NCBI GenBank assembly: GCA_020350305.1
Contig: CP070709.1
Span: 388,533 to 397,011, forward strand
From: Candidatus Bathyarchaeota archaeon
GTDB lineage: Archaea > Thermoproteota > Bathyarchaeia > Bathyarchaeales > Bathyarchaeaceae
Direction: 5' to 3'
Length of the DNA stretch: 8,479 nt
Shown here: one piece after another, positions 1 to 5,145 of the stretch
Layout: each line of letters starts with the position of its first letter
Position numbering within the stretch: position 1 is the stretch's first letter
The notes under the pieces: generated by a model
Told to the model about the DNA's origin: nothing
The model's input: only the letters and a program-made list of their open reading frames with translations
The model's database searches: none
Position numbers and translations under genes: made by a program

Positions 1-199
1 AGGATTTCGTCCATTTGTCTCTGTTAACCAGACCAATTATGAGAAAAACTATTCCCATTACAAGAAACATAATGCTGAAGAAACCAATTGTAAATATTCC
101 GCCTACTCCTATTACGAAAAAGACAAGCCCGAGCACAAAGAAAACTTGATAGTCTATTTCCCCTTCTTGCTTTTCACTTGCTTTCTCACTTGAACCCAA
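1..199 (-). CDS. Small membrane protein, C-terminus beyond window edge
   Basis: The reading frame is open from a TTG at 199 to the window edge (66 codons visible) and closed upstream by an in-frame TAG at 215-217, so TTG is the only early start. The first 17 residues are charged and hydrophilic (repeated Ser, Glu, Lys). Two hydrophobic segments follow, about residues 18-36 and 39-57, separated only by a Gly-rich turn, then the basic stretch NRDKW. This is the pattern of a two-helix hairpin membrane protein with a short cytoplasmic N-terminus. I do not recognise a family. It lies 50 nt downstream of the acetyltransferase gene on the same strand and could share its transcript. The purine-rich stretch at 205-213 may act as ribosome binding site, but it is not a clean match. 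Coding nature rests on the coherent hydrophobic pattern. Confidence 0.55.
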   Translation of the reverse strand, partial: MGSSEKASEKQEGEIDYQVFFVLGLVFFVIGVGGIFTIGFFSIMFLVMGIVFLIIGLVNRDKWTKS

Positions 200-249
200 T
201 GTTCTCTCTTCCGCCTAATCTGTAGAGTAAGACTGCTAGTAGTCCCCTA

Positions 250-780
250 TCATGAAGTTGTTTTTGTTAGTATTTTTGGTTCGTTCCATTCTTCTCTAAG
301 AATGCTGTAGAGAAAACCGTCTTCCCATTTCCCTCTGACAAAAATGGATTTGCGAATCAACCCTTCCTTCTTAAATCCTGATTTTTCTAAAACCTTTTGT
401 GATGCTATGTTTCTTGGATTTGTTTCAGCTTGAATGCGCACTATGTTTCTTGACAGAAACAAGTAGTCCACGACAATCTTGACTGCTTCAGTGCAATAGC
501 CTTTGTTTCTCTCACTTGGAAGTAGTCTGTAGCCTATGAGGAAATGTGATCCTCTAGGAGAGTGGAATATTTGACCAATCTTGCTTCCATCCTTTTTCTC
601 TATGATGAGCCATTTTTCTCTAGAACCAAGATTATCATACCACTTCTCCACCTCTTTGTAGGAAATTTGTTCAAGAGGTTCATATTCACCACCAAAATCA
701 GGATTGTTAGCCCATTCCGTAACTAGTGGCAAGTCCTCTTTCTCCATAACCCTTAGATTCACACGCCTACCTTCAAGCAA
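250..780 (-). CDS. GNAT N-acetyltransferase, RimJ/RimL-like
   Basis: Predicted acetyl-CoA-dependent N-acyltransferase of 176 residues, a normal length for the RimJ/RimL branch of the GNAT fold. The N-terminal LEGRRVNLR (2-10) is the typical first strand and supports the TTG start at 780. The first ATG (residue 12) would remove that strand. The acetyl-CoA pyrophosphate loop is RNKGYC (91-96), close to the family R/Q-x-x-G-x-A/G pattern, after the strand HFLIGYRLLP (79-88). The later NPRNIAS (121-127) and VLEKSGF (130-136) are the usual motif-B elements in which Asn and the SGF turn are conserved. The substrate cannot be read from sequence: members acetylate protein N-termini, polyamines, amino sugars or antibiotics. 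It probably stands alone or is followed by the membrane protein at 1-199. GGTG repeats at about 788-797 may serve as ribosome binding site. Confidence 0.9.
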   Translation of the reverse strand: MLEGRRVNLRVMEKEDLPLVTEWANNPDFGGEYEPLEQISYKEVEKWYDNLGSREKWLIIEKKDGSKIGQIFHSPRGSHFLIGYRLLPSERNKGYCTEAVKIVVDYLFLSRNIVRIQAETNPRNIASQKVLEKSGFKKEGLIRKSIFVRGKWEDGFLYSILREEWNEPKILTKTTS

Positions 781-863
781 TCACTAACACCACCAGCAAG
801 GTCTTCTGTTTCAGTTTTATGACTTGTGGAAGAAACTGAGGTAACAATATTGTTTCCTGAATT

Positions 864-1304
864 TTAGAAAGGTAATAGATAGTATGTTAGACATCCTATC
901 AATGTCAAGAATGTTGTTGTCACCACAAATCCCATTTTCCTGTTTTTGTCGAAGGAAACGCCTATCATACTGAACATAGCAGCATAGAAGACTATAATGT
1001 AGGGGACATGAATTGTCAGTATTTCTCTGAATGGAATTTTGAGGATGTAGTCTAATGATAATTCCAGAAAGAGATAGAAGAGAATAAACACATGAGATAT
1101 TATCGTCCTTTTTTCCGCCTTCTCCTTCATATATCCTAGCAAGGTGACAGTGAAAGGAATTATCAGAGAAAGGACAATAGCACCACACACCTGCACGAGT
1201 GCCATGTTACCAAGTTTTGTTGCAATGTAGAGAACACTCACCAAAATATTGAAAGCAATAGAAGAGCAAATGAAGACAATGTCCATTAATTTACTCATAT
1301 TCAT
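864..1304 (-). CDS. Multi-pass membrane protein of unknown function
   Basis: A 146-residue, strongly hydrophobic protein with about four or five membrane segments (roughly residues 8-28, 35-58, 68-88, 99-118 and 123-143). Short polar connectors include the charged loop KEKAEKR (60-66) and FDKNRK (118-123). No catalytic or binding motif is visible and I do not recognise a family. The ATG at 1304 is supported by a GGAGA ribosome binding site at 1313-1317, 8 nt upstream. A second ATG two codons later is less well spaced. The gene is divergent from the small membrane protein starting at 1398, so both promoters must lie in the 93-bp gap. The plus-strand frames across the same bases and the antisense-overlapping frame at 817-1188 lack a comparable start signal and hydrophobic periodicity. 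Confidence 0.75.
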   Translation of the reverse strand: MNMSKLMDIVFICSSIAFNILVSVLYIATKLGNMALVQVCGAIVLSLIIPFTVTLLGYMKEKAEKRTIISHVFILFYLFLELSLDYILKIPFREILTIHVPYIIVFYAAMFSMIGVSFDKNRKMGFVVTTTFLTLIGCLTYYLLPF

Positions 1305-1385
1305 TTGTTAGTCTCCGTTTCTTATTGCCTGGAACATCATTGGAACCTCTACTAAAGCTTAAGAATGTAACTCCTATTCACTATA

Positions 1386-1393
1386 GAGGAGGT
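1386..1393 (+). promoter_or_regulatory. Strong Shine-Dalgarno site for the 61-residue protein
   Basis: GAGGAGGT lies 4 nt before the ATG at 1398. It is the strongest ribosome binding site in the window. It selects the 61-residue frame over the longer overlapping frame at 1325-1609, whose ATG at 1325 has no such site. Confidence 0.75.
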
Positions 1394-1397
1394 CGCC

Positions 1398-1583
1398 ATG
1401 TTGAAGAATTCTTTGCAGATATCAATGGCAAATGTTGCTATGATACCACTTCTAATTCTTTCATTCTTGGCATTTCTGATCGTTATTGCTATCCTGTGGA
1501 AGAGAGGCAAAACTATAGAAGCCTTACTAGCTTGGAATTCTTTGTTGCTTTATGTCATTGCCTTGATTTTGCTTCTCAAATAA
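1398..1583 (+). CDS. 61-residue two-helix membrane peptide
   Basis: Small protein with two predicted membrane helices, about residues 12-34 and 43-60, joined by a short basic turn (WKRGKTIEA, 34-42) that would face the cytoplasm by the positive-inside rule, which puts both ends outside. There is no Cys cluster, catalytic motif or recognisable family. The near-ideal ribosome binding site 4 nt upstream is the main argument that it is translated. It is divergent from the 146-residue membrane protein and convergent with the coupled pair to its right. It could be a subunit of a small membrane complex, a toxin-like peptide or a regulator of a neighbour, and the sequence does not separate these. Confidence 0.65.
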   Translation: MLKNSLQISMANVAMIPLLILSFLAFLIVIAILWKRGKTIEALLAWNSLLLYVIALILLLK

Positions 1584-1665
1584 GAAATAGGTGTTTACAT
1601 ATTGAGTGAGTGGTCATCGTAGTTACCCTTACGATGTTCTCTCTATCATCTTTTCTGTATTCTAA

Positions 1666-2001
1666 TCAATTCTTTTCTGTAATATTAGGCTCCCGACTTG
1701 CCCTGAAGTCTAGCCATTTCTCTCGTGCTATTAGTACCCATGAACATAGCAACACGAATCCGATGGCCACTATAATTTTGCCACCGTTCCACTCCCAATA
1801 TGATTTTGCAACATAGAAAACATCACCCCCAGATTTTTCATGTTCTATGTTCTTCAGAAAAGCCCAATCATAGAAGAGTTCAGCATATCTATCGTATTCT
1901 TGCCAGCTTTGGTAGAACAAAACAAACCAGAGCAACGTCATTGCTATAAGTGTTATCAGAAGTATTGTTGTCATGTTTTCTAGAACTACTTTCTTTATCA
2001 T
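1666..2001 (-). CDS. Two-helix membrane protein, coupled to upstream regulator
   Basis: A 111-residue protein with two membrane helices, about residues 11-31 and 75-92, framing a roughly 43-residue loop rich in Trp, Tyr and acidic residues (from QEYDRYAEL, 34-42, to SYWEWNGG, 67-74). Lys residues at the N-terminus and the basic C-terminal tail (REKWLDFRASRE, 93-104) place both ends in the cytoplasm and the aromatic loop outside. The family is not recognised. Its ATG at 2001 overlaps the TGA of the upstream winged-helix frame by 4 nt (ATGA), an arrangement that normally means translational coupling. Small winged-helix plus membrane-protein pairs are common in archaea, and the membrane partner is often the sensor or the regulated target. 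That role is inference here. Confidence 0.75.
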   Translation of the reverse strand: MIKKVVLENMTTILLITLIAMTLLWFVLFYQSWQEYDRYAELFYDWAFLKNIEHEKSGGDVFYVAKSYWEWNGGKIIVAIGFVLLCSWVLIAREKWLDFRASREPNITEKN

Positions 2002-2195
2002 TTAATCAACCCCTCATACCATTCTAGTTTCGCTAAAGCCCTCTCATGCATTGATTTGATCATGTGCGTAGGGTAAACCCAAACACGCTGTTTCCTGCCA
2101 AGCCCTCTAAGTTCTTTCTCCCTACCTACAAGACTGGATTTCCCAAGTCTATTCAAGACATTATAGATCGAGTTGATGTTTTCTTGTGTTTCCAT
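1998..2195 (-). CDS. Winged-helix regulator, C-terminal part (frame-disrupted)
   Basis: The 65 residues contain the recognition-helix and wing part of a winged helix-turn-helix. NINSIYNVLNRLGKSSLV (6-23) has the standard recognition-helix pattern, GLGRKQRVWVYPTH (31-44) the wing, and a helical tail MIKSMHERALAKLEW follows. A complete wHTH also needs a first helix and a positioning helix, and these lie immediately upstream in a different frame (see the pseudogene entry at 2196-2245). Either the gene is broken by a one-base deletion or there is an error in the sequence. An internal start at ATG 2195 alone would give a DNA-binding domain without its core. The stop overlaps the ATG of the downstream membrane protein by 4 nt, so this frame has been maintained as the first gene of the pair. 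Confidence 0.6.
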   Translation of the reverse strand: METQENINSIYNVLNRLGKSSLVGREKELRGLGRKQRVWVYPTHMIKSMHERALAKLEWYEGLIK

Positions 2196-2245
2196 ACCAG
2201 TTCCCTAGCTGTCAATGAGCCATGATCAATTAGGGTCCTAAACAC
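2196..2245 (-). pseudogene. Out-of-frame N-terminal half of the winged-helix gene
   Basis: From GTG at 2245 the frame reads VFRTLIDHGSLTARELV, a textbook start of an archaeal winged helix (first helix, Gly turn, then the helix beginning LTARELV). It then runs into the frame of the C-terminal part at the bases CTGGTATGG (2200-2192, minus strand). One extra base between GT and ATG would join ELV directly to METQENINSIYN and restore an uninterrupted HTH. The frame is open further upstream to a TAA at 2321-2323 with a basic stretch KSRRKKRI, but no ATG, GTG or TTG is seen there except the GTG used. Confidence 0.55.
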
Positions 2246-2510
2246 TATTCTTTTCTTCCGTCTACTTTTGTCTTTGCATACTTGTAGTATTAACGTGATC
2301 TGAAGAAGTCTTTGAATGGATTATAACAAACAGAAACCATTGAACTCAGAAAGGTAAAGCCAGAAAGTGATGTGGTAGTTTTCCAGTTGGAGAAAAAATA
2401 ATTGAGAGAGGGCTGATTGAGCTTCGATAGATAACGTCTCTAGGTTTTTATGAAGGTTGATGTGCCAATATTGATTATGCGTTCATTAGTTTTTTACATC
2501 AGCTTCACTA

Positions 2511-2546
2511 ATTCTAGGGTGCATTAAGACCTTCGGTGTTTAGAAT
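2511..2546 (+). repeat. Inverted repeat in the leader of the 2565 gene
   Basis: ATTCTA (2511-2516) pairs with TAGAAT (2541-2546), extendable by two G-U pairs, around a loop that contains ACCTTCGGT (2529-2537), a small inner hairpin. It ends 4 nt before the AGGATGA ribosome binding site. It could be a leader hairpin or an operator. Six Watson-Crick pairs is near what chance gives in AT-rich DNA. Confidence 0.25.
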
Positions 2547-2550
2547 CTCT

Positions 2551-2557
2551 AGGATGA
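2551..2557 (+). promoter_or_regulatory. Shine-Dalgarno site deciding a GTG start
   Basis: AGGATGA lies 7 nt before GTG 2565. The overlapping ATG at 2563 is directly followed by TGA (ATGTGA), so only the GTG can open the long frame. Confidence 0.55.
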
Positions 2558-2564
2558 ACTAAAT

Positions 2565-3104
2565 GTGAACGAGAAAGGAAAAGTATTGATGCTAGGACTA
2601 TCCTTCATAGCTTGTTTAGCCCTAGCGTACGGTGAAAACATCTTTTTCTTTCAATCTACAGGCAACATTTTTACAATTCCACTGACAGCAATTATAGTGC
2701 TATTCTCACACAACGTTCTAGCAGTCTCACTCATAATACTAGGCATGACATTCTACGTAAGATACGTACTGACTTTTCTACCAAAAGAAAAATTCGGATA
2801 CATCGTACTTCAACACCCCCGCCTGTTCGCATTCATATTCACGATTATGATACTTGCAATCAGCATTTTGAGGGCAAACACCCTGTTGCACATTGAGTTT
2901 TTGGCTAACACCTTCTTCATCATACTTCTTCTCTCCATACCCCAAGGAATTCTCGAGGGCTACGCAATTTTCCTAGCAATCAAAAGAACACTGGAGAAAA
3001 ACATAACCAAAAAGAATTTAGTCACCATATATACGCTTTTCCTCTTAGCCGCCATACTAGAAGTAAGCTTCATACAAATTCTCCTAGCAACACTTGCAAA
3101 ATAG
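2565..3104 (+). CDS. Integral membrane protein, SpoIIM/DUF95-like
   Basis: A 179-residue protein with about five membrane segments (residues 6-23, 36-69, 86-104, 110-140 and 152-176). Two segments recall the SpoIIM (stage II sporulation protein M, DUF95) family, which is widespread in archaea despite its name. These are FSHNVLAVSLIILG (47-60), matching the family's Asn-containing helix that ends in Gly, and IPQGILEGYAIFLA (125-138), matching the family's signature P-H-G-x-x-E helix with Gln in place of His. The family's biochemical role is unknown; in many archaea it sits near other membrane or transport genes. GTG 2565 is chosen because of the ribosome binding site at 2551-2557. Third codon positions favour A and C (CTA, ATA, GCA), like the first half of fbp. 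The gene converges on the tRNA. Family assignment is moderate; membrane topology is firm. Confidence 0.8.
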   Translation: MNEKGKVLMLGLSFIACLALAYGENIFFFQSTGNIFTIPLTAIIVLFSHNVLAVSLIILGMTFYVRYVLTFLPKEKFGYIVLQHPRLFAFIFTIMILAISILRANTLLHIEFLANTFFIILLLSIPQGILEGYAIFLAIKRTLEKNITKKNLVTIYTLFLLAAILEVSFIQILLATLAK

Positions 3105-3193
3105 AGGCCTTCAACAAAGCGCTATCACATTTAAGAAATGAGCTAAAATCGGTTTAGCGGGCCCGCGGGGATTTGAACCCCGGATCTCCGGCT

Positions 3194-3205
3194 TTCTCCC
3201 AAAGT
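3194..3205 (-). other. tRNA intron 2, 12 nt, canonical position 37/38
   Basis: CTCC (32-35) pairs with GGAG inside the intron to form the 4-bp central helix. The 3-nt bulges are GGA and AAA, and the outer helix is GGC/GCC of the mature anticodon stem. The excised piece is ACTTTGGGAGAA. It leaves a normal 7-nt anticodon loop. At 12 nt it is near the lower size limit known for archaeal tRNA introns. Confidence 0.85.
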
Positions 3206-3213
3206 CCGGAGGC

Positions 3214-3239
3214 CTACGCGCTGTTCCATTAGAACAGCT
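3214..3239 (-). other. tRNA intron 1, 26 nt, non-canonical position 29/30
   Basis: A bulge-helix-bulge is visible. GCGU on the 5' side pairs with GCGU on the 3' side (two C-G pairs flanked by G-U pairs), with 3-nt bulges CGA and AGG. Inside is a 7-bp hairpin GCTGTTC/GAACAGC with a 5-nt loop. Cleavage between the second and third bulge bases joins G29 to G30 and completes the anticodon stem. The outer helix is weak, as in many non-canonical sites. Confidence 0.8.
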
Positions 3240-3297
3240 CGACGCCTTAATCCGAACTAGGCTACGGGCCCATTCGTCAGAATCATCTGCCAATCTG

Positions 3298-3305
3298 AAT
3301 TAAAC
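3298..3305 (-). promoter_or_regulatory. TATA-like box for tRNA-Arg
   Basis: TTTAATTC on the minus strand, centred about 30 nt before the first base of the tRNA, the distance expected for TBP binding and transcription starting just upstream of the 5' end. It lies between the tRNA and the stop codon of the regulator gene on the same strand. Confidence 0.45.
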
Positions 3306-3313
3306 TTGTTGTG

Positions 3314-3814
3314 CTATGTTTCGATAAGCTCCTCGCTTATCCACCAAGCCTTTCTTTTACCCGACCTTTCTCCTGAACAGTATTCAACTATGGGTTTCCC
3401 AAGCTGTTTCTTAGAAAGCCTTTGAATCTTACGAAGCCTGTTGAGAATCAACCAACGATTGGTTTTAAGAAAATCTGCCAGTTCAGGAGTTGTAGCCCCC
3501 TTATAATGAATGAGGTAATCCACAATTCTGTGGTCGATATCGTCTATGCAAAAGCTGTGAGGATTTATCTTACCCCGCTCATACGTAAGAACCTCAAGCT
3601 CAGCTAAGGACTTCTTTATCTCAGATACATCCCTCCCAAGTCTGCTGATCTTCTGTTCCAATTCAAGAATCTTGTCAGGCCGAGGAACCGTTTGCAGCTT
3701 TTCCATAATAGCATCACGAATAAAGCCACTTCTTTCTCCATCAGGAACACGGAGAACGAACTCCTTGTAAACCTCCTCCGGTATCTTGGCAGACACAACT
3801 GCAACTTTGCCCAT
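3314..3814 (-). CDS. Ribbon-helix-helix / winged-helix transcription regulator
   Basis: Predicted DNA-binding protein of 166 residues from the ATG at 3814. Domains in order: a ribbon-helix-helix (strand VAVVSAKIP then EEVYKEFVLRVPDGERSGFIRDAIMEKL, about 3-40), a heptad-like coiled coil (DKILELEQKISRLGRDV, about 47-75) suited to dimerisation, and a winged helix (IDDIDHRIVDYLIHYKG to AWWISEELI, about 90-165). The frame is open to an earlier ATG at 3928 (204 residues) and also has an ATG at 3826. I prefer 3814 because a good TATA box at 3844-3852 lies inside the longer version and would start transcription near 3821. The added 38 residues do contain a hydrophobic helix, so the longer form is not excluded. 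It is divergent from fbp and a candidate regulator of it and of itself. No effector-binding motif is evident. Confidence 0.78.
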   Translation of the reverse strand: MGKVAVVSAKIPEEVYKEFVLRVPDGERSGFIRDAIMEKLQTVPRPDKILELEQKISRLGRDVSEIKKSLAELEVLTYERGKINPHSFCIDDIDHRIVDYLIHYKGATTPELADFLKTNRWLILNRLRKIQRLSKKQLGKPIVEYCSGERSGKRKAWWISEELIET

Positions 3815-3829
3815 GATATTTCCCATATC
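3815..3829. promoter_or_regulatory. Operator-like inverted repeat GATAT-N5-ATATC
   Basis: Perfect 5-bp arms around TTCCC, placed exactly over the transcription start predicted from the TATA box at 3844-3852 and directly before the ATG at 3814. An 8-bp palindrome ATTCGAAT (3837-3844) lies next to it. The position fits autorepression by the encoded RHH dimer. If translation starts at 3826 or 3928 this would be coding sequence. Confidence 0.35.
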
Positions 3830-3843
3830 TACTCTAATTCGAA

Positions 3844-3852
3844 TATTAAAAA
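3844..3852 (-). promoter_or_regulatory. TATA box for the RHH regulator
   Basis: TTTTTAATA on the minus strand, about 26 nt before a start site near 3821, which leaves a leader of a few nucleotides before ATG 3814. It is one of the better TATA matches in the window. Confidence 0.45.
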
Positions 3853-3913
3853 GCATTAGTAGCCTGATAACAAAATCCCACGCTCGATTAGAACCGAATA
3901 GTTTGAGGAAGTC

Positions 3914-3921
3914 TTTTAAGA
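3914..3921 (+). promoter_or_regulatory. TATA box for fbp
   Basis: TTTTAAGA preceded by the purine-rich GAGGAAG (BRE-like). Transcription would start near 3944, giving a leader of about 26 nt that contains AAGGCGAG (3958-3965), a partial Shine-Dalgarno site 4 nt before the ATG at 3970. Confidence 0.4.
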
Positions 3922-3969
3922 TACACATAGAGAAACTACACAGAAATCAAAAGTTACAAGGCGAGTAGA

Positions 3970-5091
3970 ATGCCTGAAAAAACGACCATATCAGTCATAA
4001 AATGCGATGCAGGTTCCCTAGCAGGACACCACACCGTACCCAAACCCCTACTAGAAATCGGTGAAAAACATCTAAAAAAAGCACAAGAAAACGGACTCAT
4101 TAACAGCCACTTCGTATTCCATGCTGGAGACGACCTTGAACTACTCATGGTTCACCAAAAAGGAGAGAACAACCCCGAAATTCACAAACTGGCATGGAAC
4201 ACTTTCCAAGAAGCCGCCAAAAAAGCCAGCGACCTCAAGCTATACGGCGCAGGACAAGACCTATTAAAGACAGCCTTCAGCGGAAACGTTCGCGGAATGG
4301 GCCCTGGTGTGGCTGAAATGGAAATAGAAGAGAGAGGCTCTGACCCAATCGTTGTCTTCGCCGCTGACAAGACGGAGCCAGGGGCCTTCAATTATCCCAT
4401 GTTCCGCATATTTGCTGATCCCATGAGCACCGCAGGGCTTGTAATCGACCCCGACATGTCTGGCGGATTCAAATTTGAAGTATTCGACTTGATAGAAAAC
4501 AAGAGAATAATTCTGAAATGCCCCGAAGAAATGTACGAACTAATCGCACTAATCGGAACGCCAGGGCGCTACGTGGTTTCGCATGTGCGGCGAGCCAGAG
4601 ATGATCTCATATGCGCTGCAACCAGTACAACGAAACTCTCATTGATTGCGGGCAAATACATAGGAAAGGATGACCCCGTCTCCATTGTGAGAGCTCAACA
4701 CGGCTTCCCTGCGCTTGGAGAAGTTTTGGTGCCCTTCATGCACACTTTCTTTGTAGAAGGTTGGATGCGTGGTAGTCACTGGGGTCCACTAATGCCCGTT
4801 GGGCTAAAGGACAGTAAGTGTACTGCCTTTGATGGCCCTCCGAGGATGGTCGCAATTGGTCTGCAGATCGTCCATGGTAAAATTGCCAGTGATGATCATG
4901 GTAATCCTTTGATAAGTGACTTGTTTGATGATCCAGCCTTTGACCTAGCTCGTCGTGAAGCTGTTGAGTATGCTGTAACCTTACGCCGTATGGGTGAGTT
5001 TGAACCTGCCCGACTAAGTGCCGATGTCATGGAATACACCACTCTGCCTAAGCTATTGAAGAAGTTAAAGGACAGGTTCAAGCCTGCCTAA
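3970..5091 (+). CDS. fbp: Fructose-1,6-bisphosphate aldolase/phosphatase
   Basis: Bifunctional gluconeogenesis enzyme (FBPase class V): it condenses dihydroxyacetone phosphate and glyceraldehyde-3-phosphate and then dephosphorylates the product to fructose-6-phosphate, in the cytosol, Mg-dependent. The 373 residues are full length (the Sulfolobus enzyme is about 385). Key sites known from that enzyme are present: D13 and H20 in CDAGSLAGHH, D54-D55 in HAGDDLELL, Q96-D97 in GAGQDLL, D133-K134 in ADKTEPGA, and the Schiff-base lysine K233 with Y230 and D234-D235 in GKYIGKDDP. The 3' end also has FDGPPR and the catalytic-loop Tyr Y356 in MEYTTLP. It is transcribed away from the RHH regulator and ends in a hairpin before a convergent winged-helix gene. 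Codon use changes sharply near 4700 (see findings). Assignment is firm. Confidence 0.97.
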   Translation: MPEKTTISVIKCDAGSLAGHHTVPKPLLEIGEKHLKKAQENGLINSHFVFHAGDDLELLMVHQKGENNPEIHKLAWNTFQEAAKKASDLKLYGAGQDLLKTAFSGNVRGMGPGVAEMEIEERGSDPIVVFAADKTEPGAFNYPMFRIFADPMSTAGLVIDPDMSGGFKFEVFDLIENKRIILKCPEEMYELIALIGTPGRYVVSHVRRARDDLICAATSTTKLSLIAGKYIGKDDPVSIVRAQHGFPALGEVLVPFMHTFFVEGWMRGSHWGPLMPVGLKDSKCTAFDGPPRMVAIGLQIVHGKIASDDHGNPLISDLFDDPAFDLARREAVEYAVTLRRMGEFEPARLSADVMEYTTLPKLLKKLKDRFKPA

Positions 5092-5123
5092 TTCGCTTCT
5101 TTTCATGCAAAAGAGGAAACGAA
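5092..5123. terminator. Hairpin between convergent fbp and wHTH genes
   Basis: CTTCTTTT (5096-5103) pairs with AAAAGAGG (5109-5116) around a 5-nt loop. After an AAA bulge, TTCG (5092-5095) pairs with CGAA (5120-5123). It starts at the base after the fbp stop and lies between two convergent genes, so it may serve both strands. The stem has a U-tract on one arm but no long T-run follows. Confidence 0.45.
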
Positions 5124-5145
5124 GACCGCTCTTAATGATACTCTT

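Larger units (their letters stand above)
2246..2564. other. Non-coding stretch of about 320 bp
   Basis: No convincing gene. It holds the leader of the plus-strand gene at 2565, an inverted repeat at 2511-2546, the 8-nt direct repeat TCTCTAGG at 2437-2444 and again at 2547-2554, and a 24-codon protein-like fragment at 2327-2401 without a start. T-rich bases at 2489-2495 could belong to a TATA element for the gene at 2565. The region looks like decayed or recently rearranged sequence. Confidence 0.4.
3158..3271 (-). tRNA. trnR: tRNA-Arg (anticodon CCG) with two introns
   Basis: The 114-nt gene folds into a standard 76-nt cloverleaf once two introns are removed. The acceptor stem is GGGCCCG with CGGGCCC, discriminator G73; the D arm is GCCT/AGGC; the T arm is CGGGG-TTCAAAT-CCCCG; no CCA is encoded. 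Without splicing, no 5-bp stem with a 7-nt loop can be built opposite GCCGG (39-43). Removing 26 nt at 3214-3239 and 12 nt at 3194-3205 gives the anticodon arm UCGGC-CUCCGGA-GCCGG, with U33, anticodon CCG (bases 3209-3207), G37 and A38. The sequence resembles archaeal tRNA-Arg in the acceptor stem, G73, the T arm and the GCCGG half of the anticodon stem. CCG reads CGG codons. A TATA-like box lies about 30 nt upstream. Confidence 0.93.

Noticed and set aside
817..1188. 123-codon minus-strand frame overlapping the 146-residue membrane protein
   Set aside because: Same strand, different frame; it has no membrane or domain pattern, and the other frame has the better start site and clear hydrophobic periodicity.
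1325..1609. 94-codon plus-strand frame containing the 61-residue gene
   Set aside because: Its ATG lacks a ribosome binding site, while the strong GAGGAGGT at 1386-1393 points to the ATG at 1398 in another frame.
2450..2527. 25-codon frame (ATG 2450) after a copy of TCTCTAGG
   Set aside because: Weak start signal, ends inside the leader inverted repeat, and is too short to support without conservation.
3158..3180. Integration site at the 3' end of tRNA-Arg with an accessory island to the left
   Set aside because: No direct repeat of the tRNA 3' end and no integrase gene were seen in the window, although the left third does look accessory.
3111..3293. 60-codon minus-strand frame across the tRNA
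   Set aside because: It is the chance translation of the tRNA-Arg gene, which explains the conserved sequence.
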